A stretch of DNA of 5,430 nt. Origin: Candidatus Levyibacteriota bacterium. GTDB taxonomy: Bacteria; Patescibacteriota; Microgenomatia; Levybacterales; UBA12049. Shown here one piece after another: positions 4,510-5,430 of this stretch (positions within the stretch are counted from its first letter, which is position 1; every line of letters begins with the position of its first letter). The notes under the pieces are model-generated. The model was given only the letters and a program-made list of their open reading frames with translations, was not told the DNA's origin and did not search any database. The translations under genes were made by a program, and so were the position numbers. The stretch lies in assembly GCA_023245515.1 (NCBI GenBank), contig JAHFKE010000075.1:1-5430 (forward strand), written 5' to 3'.

Positions 4510-4727
4510 TTTGGTTTTTGACCATTAAGATATAGTTTCCTCAATCCTTGAATTATACCTAACAAGATTAATGCTGCTCCGATTGGTGCAAGTATTCCCC
4601 CTGTAAATATTGAGAGAAGTATACCAATGCCTATTGCCCAAACTGGAGTTATATGCAAACCGAATACTTTTATTGAGGTTCCTACATCAAAAAATCCCTT
4701 TTTCTTTTTTTCCTCAACTTTGTCCAT
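4506..4727 (-). CDS. Two-helix membrane protein of unknown function (73 aa)
   Basis: An N-terminal charged stretch (KVEEKKKKG, 3-11) precedes two closely spaced hydrophobic segments, about 28-46 (TPVWAIGIGILLSIF) and 48-62 (LAPIGAALILLGIIQ). A basic tail (LRKLYLNGQKPK) follows, giving a helical-hairpin inner-membrane protein with both ends probably cytoplasmic. The ATG at 4727 lies 3 nt after the stop of the CAP-domain gene. Its Shine-Dalgarno sequence, AAAGGAGGTG, is formed by the last codons of that gene, so translation is tightly linked. The context suggests a partner or membrane anchor for the secreted CAP protein. No family is recognised. Confidence 0.85.
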   Translation of the reverse strand: MDKVEEKKKKGFFDVGTSIKVFGLHITPVWAIGIGILLSIFTGGILAPIGAALILLGIIQGLRKLYLNGQKPK

Positions 4728-4730
4728 TTA

Positions 4731-5231
4731 TTATTCACCTCCTTTTGCTAAACTTCCGAAATGTTGAACGAGATAAATCCCACATTTTCCAATACCAACC
4801 TCTTTAAAATTAGGATTTAAAATATTCTCCTTATGCTCAGGGCTATCCATCAACATTTCCATATCTTCAGTTGGAGTAGAAGTGTTTTGTACAAGGTTTT
4901 CTCCTGCAAATTCATAGTTATATCCTGCTTTTCTAAACAAATGCCAGGAGAATAAACCATCTGGGTCTTTGTGCTCAAAGTAGTCTCTTTTTGCCATATC
5001 ACATGCTTTTCGTTTAGCAGACCTGTCTAATTTTTCATTTTCTGTAAGTGGTTCTACTCTTGCATCTTCACGAGCAGTATTCACCAGTTGAAGCATAGAG
5101 GGAGTAGGTGTAATTAATAAAGGAAGCACAATAGTTTTAACTTCAGGGGATTTCTTTAATTGACTCGATACAAATAATGTAGCGATTACTCCTAGTATAA
5201 ATGCTAATAATATTGGTGCTATCTTATCCAT
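4731..5231 (-). CDS. Membrane-anchored CAP-domain protein (SCP/PR-1, YkwD-like)
   Basis: A 166-aa extracytoplasmic protein. Residues 4-22 form a single N-terminal hydrophobic anchor or uncleaved signal, a Pro/Thr linker runs to about 44, and a CAP (SCP/PR-1-like) domain covers about 46-158. CAP signatures are LVNTAREDARVEPLTENEKL (49-68), the FEHKDPDG motif with H87, AGENL with E111, and SPEHKENILNPNFKEVGIG (130-148) with H133. The conserved His-Glu-His cavity residues are present; the usual Trp before the SP-H motif is Leu127. C77 and C150 could form a disulfide. Bacterial CAP proteins are secreted or surface proteins of mostly unknown biochemical role, common in Firmicutes and CPR genomes. 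The ATG at 5229-5231 is preferred over the adjacent TTG because GGAGGG lies 7 nt upstream. It is the first gene of a three-gene operon behind a structured leader. Confidence 0.92.
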   Translation of the reverse strand: MDKIAPILLAFILGVIATLFVSSQLKKSPEVKTIVLPLLITPTPSMLQLVNTAREDARVEPLTENEKLDRSAKRKACDMAKRDYFEHKDPDGLFSWHLFRKAGYNYEFAGENLVQNTSTPTEDMEMLMDSPEHKENILNPNFKEVGIGKCGIYLVQHFGSLAKGGE

Positions 5232-5245
5232 CAAAAAGCCCTCCG

Positions 5246-5357
5246 CCAGCGATGACTTGCGTCACCTGCTATGGTTTGCCACAACAGCCTCGTGAGCGCT
5301 CTGACGAAGAGCTTACTACTCACGAGGTCTTTTATGCCATGCCCACATTTCTGTGGG
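5246..5357 (-). promoter_or_regulatory. Structured 5' leader of the CAP operon (three hairpins, GNRA loops)
   Basis: Between the promoter candidate and the ribosome binding site the minus strand folds into three hairpins. The first is CCCACA-GAAA-TGTGGG (5342-5357). The second has a 9-bp stem CCTCGTGAG/CTCACGAGG enclosing GCTCT/AGAGC (5288-5327). The third has stem GGTGAC/GTCATC with loop GCAA, extended by AGC/GCT and CC/GG (5246-5274), and ends 2 nt before the GGAGGG ribosome binding site. The GAAA and GCAA loops are GNRA tetraloops only on the minus strand, which fixes the orientation. This may be a regulatory leader controlling translation; no known riboswitch family fits fully. Confidence 0.5.
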
Positions 5358-5363
5358 TTTAGG

Positions 5364-5395
5364 CAATTTAAATTGTATGACCATTGTACAATGGT
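5364..5395. promoter_or_regulatory. Double palindrome operator candidate at the CAP operon promoter
   Basis: ACCATTGTACAATGGT (5380-5395) is a perfect 16-bp palindrome over the -10. CAATTTAAATTG (5364-5375) is a perfect 12-bp palindrome just downstream of the predicted transcription start, with centres 18 bp apart. ATTGTA repeats at 5372 and 5383, an 11-bp period that puts both copies on one DNA face. A dimeric repressor site is the simplest reading; the regulator is not in the window. Confidence 0.45.
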
Positions 5396-5411
5396 AGGTA
5401 GAGTTAGACAA
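5383..5411 (-). promoter_or_regulatory. Candidate sigma70 promoter for the CAP operon
   Basis: On the minus strand TTGTCT (5406-5411) and TACAAT (5383-5388) are exactly 17 nt apart. Transcription would start near 5376, giving a leader of about 145 nt. The -10 matches consensus at 5 of 6 positions and the -35 at 4 of 6. The -10 lies inside a 16-bp palindrome. Confidence 0.5.
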
Positions 5412-5430
5412 TTAGCAGAAACTCACTTCA

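Noticed and set aside
5254..5284. Minus-strand GGCAAACC ... GACGCAA resembling parts of the c-di-GMP-I (GEMM) riboswitch
   Set aside because: The distance between the blocks is too short, and the required second stem with its tetraloop receptor after GACGCAA is absent; the leader goes directly into the ribosome binding site.

Overview
The window looks like low-GC DNA from a Patescibacteria (CPR) genome, cut by two tRNA-associated boundaries and carrying foreign-looking inserts. The reasons are protein style: a serine-recombinase C-terminus of the kind common in CPR genomes, a PerM/AI-2E permease, a small membrane-anchored CAP-domain protein, and tiny tightly packed genes with strong Shine-Dalgarno sequences. 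TGA is used as a stop, so code 25 is unlikely. The phylum assignment is inference.

Layout. (1) 1-473: the 3' end of a serine-recombinase gene, frameshifted near the left edge, whose reading frame runs antisense through an intact tRNA-Arg(UCU) gene (398-470, minus strand). (2) 529-1524: an AI-2E/PerM family transporter gene, divergent from the tRNA. (3) 1526-1591: the 3' two-thirds of a tRNA-Gly(UCC) gene, minus strand, with its 5' acceptor strand replaced by unrelated sequence. This is the classic scar left at one end of an element integrated into a tRNA gene. (4) 1592-4252: a mosaic block with two convergent gene pairs of clearly higher GC than the surroundings (1895-2663 plus, 3327-4096 minus). 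They are separated by a 660-bp gene-free stretch rich in dyads and bracketed by an inverted pair of a roughly 30-bp shared motif (1792-1822 and 4219-4252). None of the four encoded proteins is recognised. (5) 4357-5231: a three-gene minus-strand operon (CAP-domain protein, two-helix membrane protein, 50-aa basic protein) with coupled starts. A good promoter carries a 16-bp palindrome over its -10, and the leader of about 145 nt folds into three hairpins, two with GNRA tetraloops.

Working model. 398-1591 is host backbone. A recombinase-bearing element abuts it on the left at the tRNA-Arg 3' end. A second element occupies everything to the right of 1591, with its intact tRNA-Gly copy expected beyond the window. 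The right-hand block carries secreted or membrane functions (CAP operon) and an undescribed GC-rich four-gene convergent unit whose ends share a promoter- or recognition-like motif. A misassembled contig is the main alternative explanation for the tRNA-Gly break.
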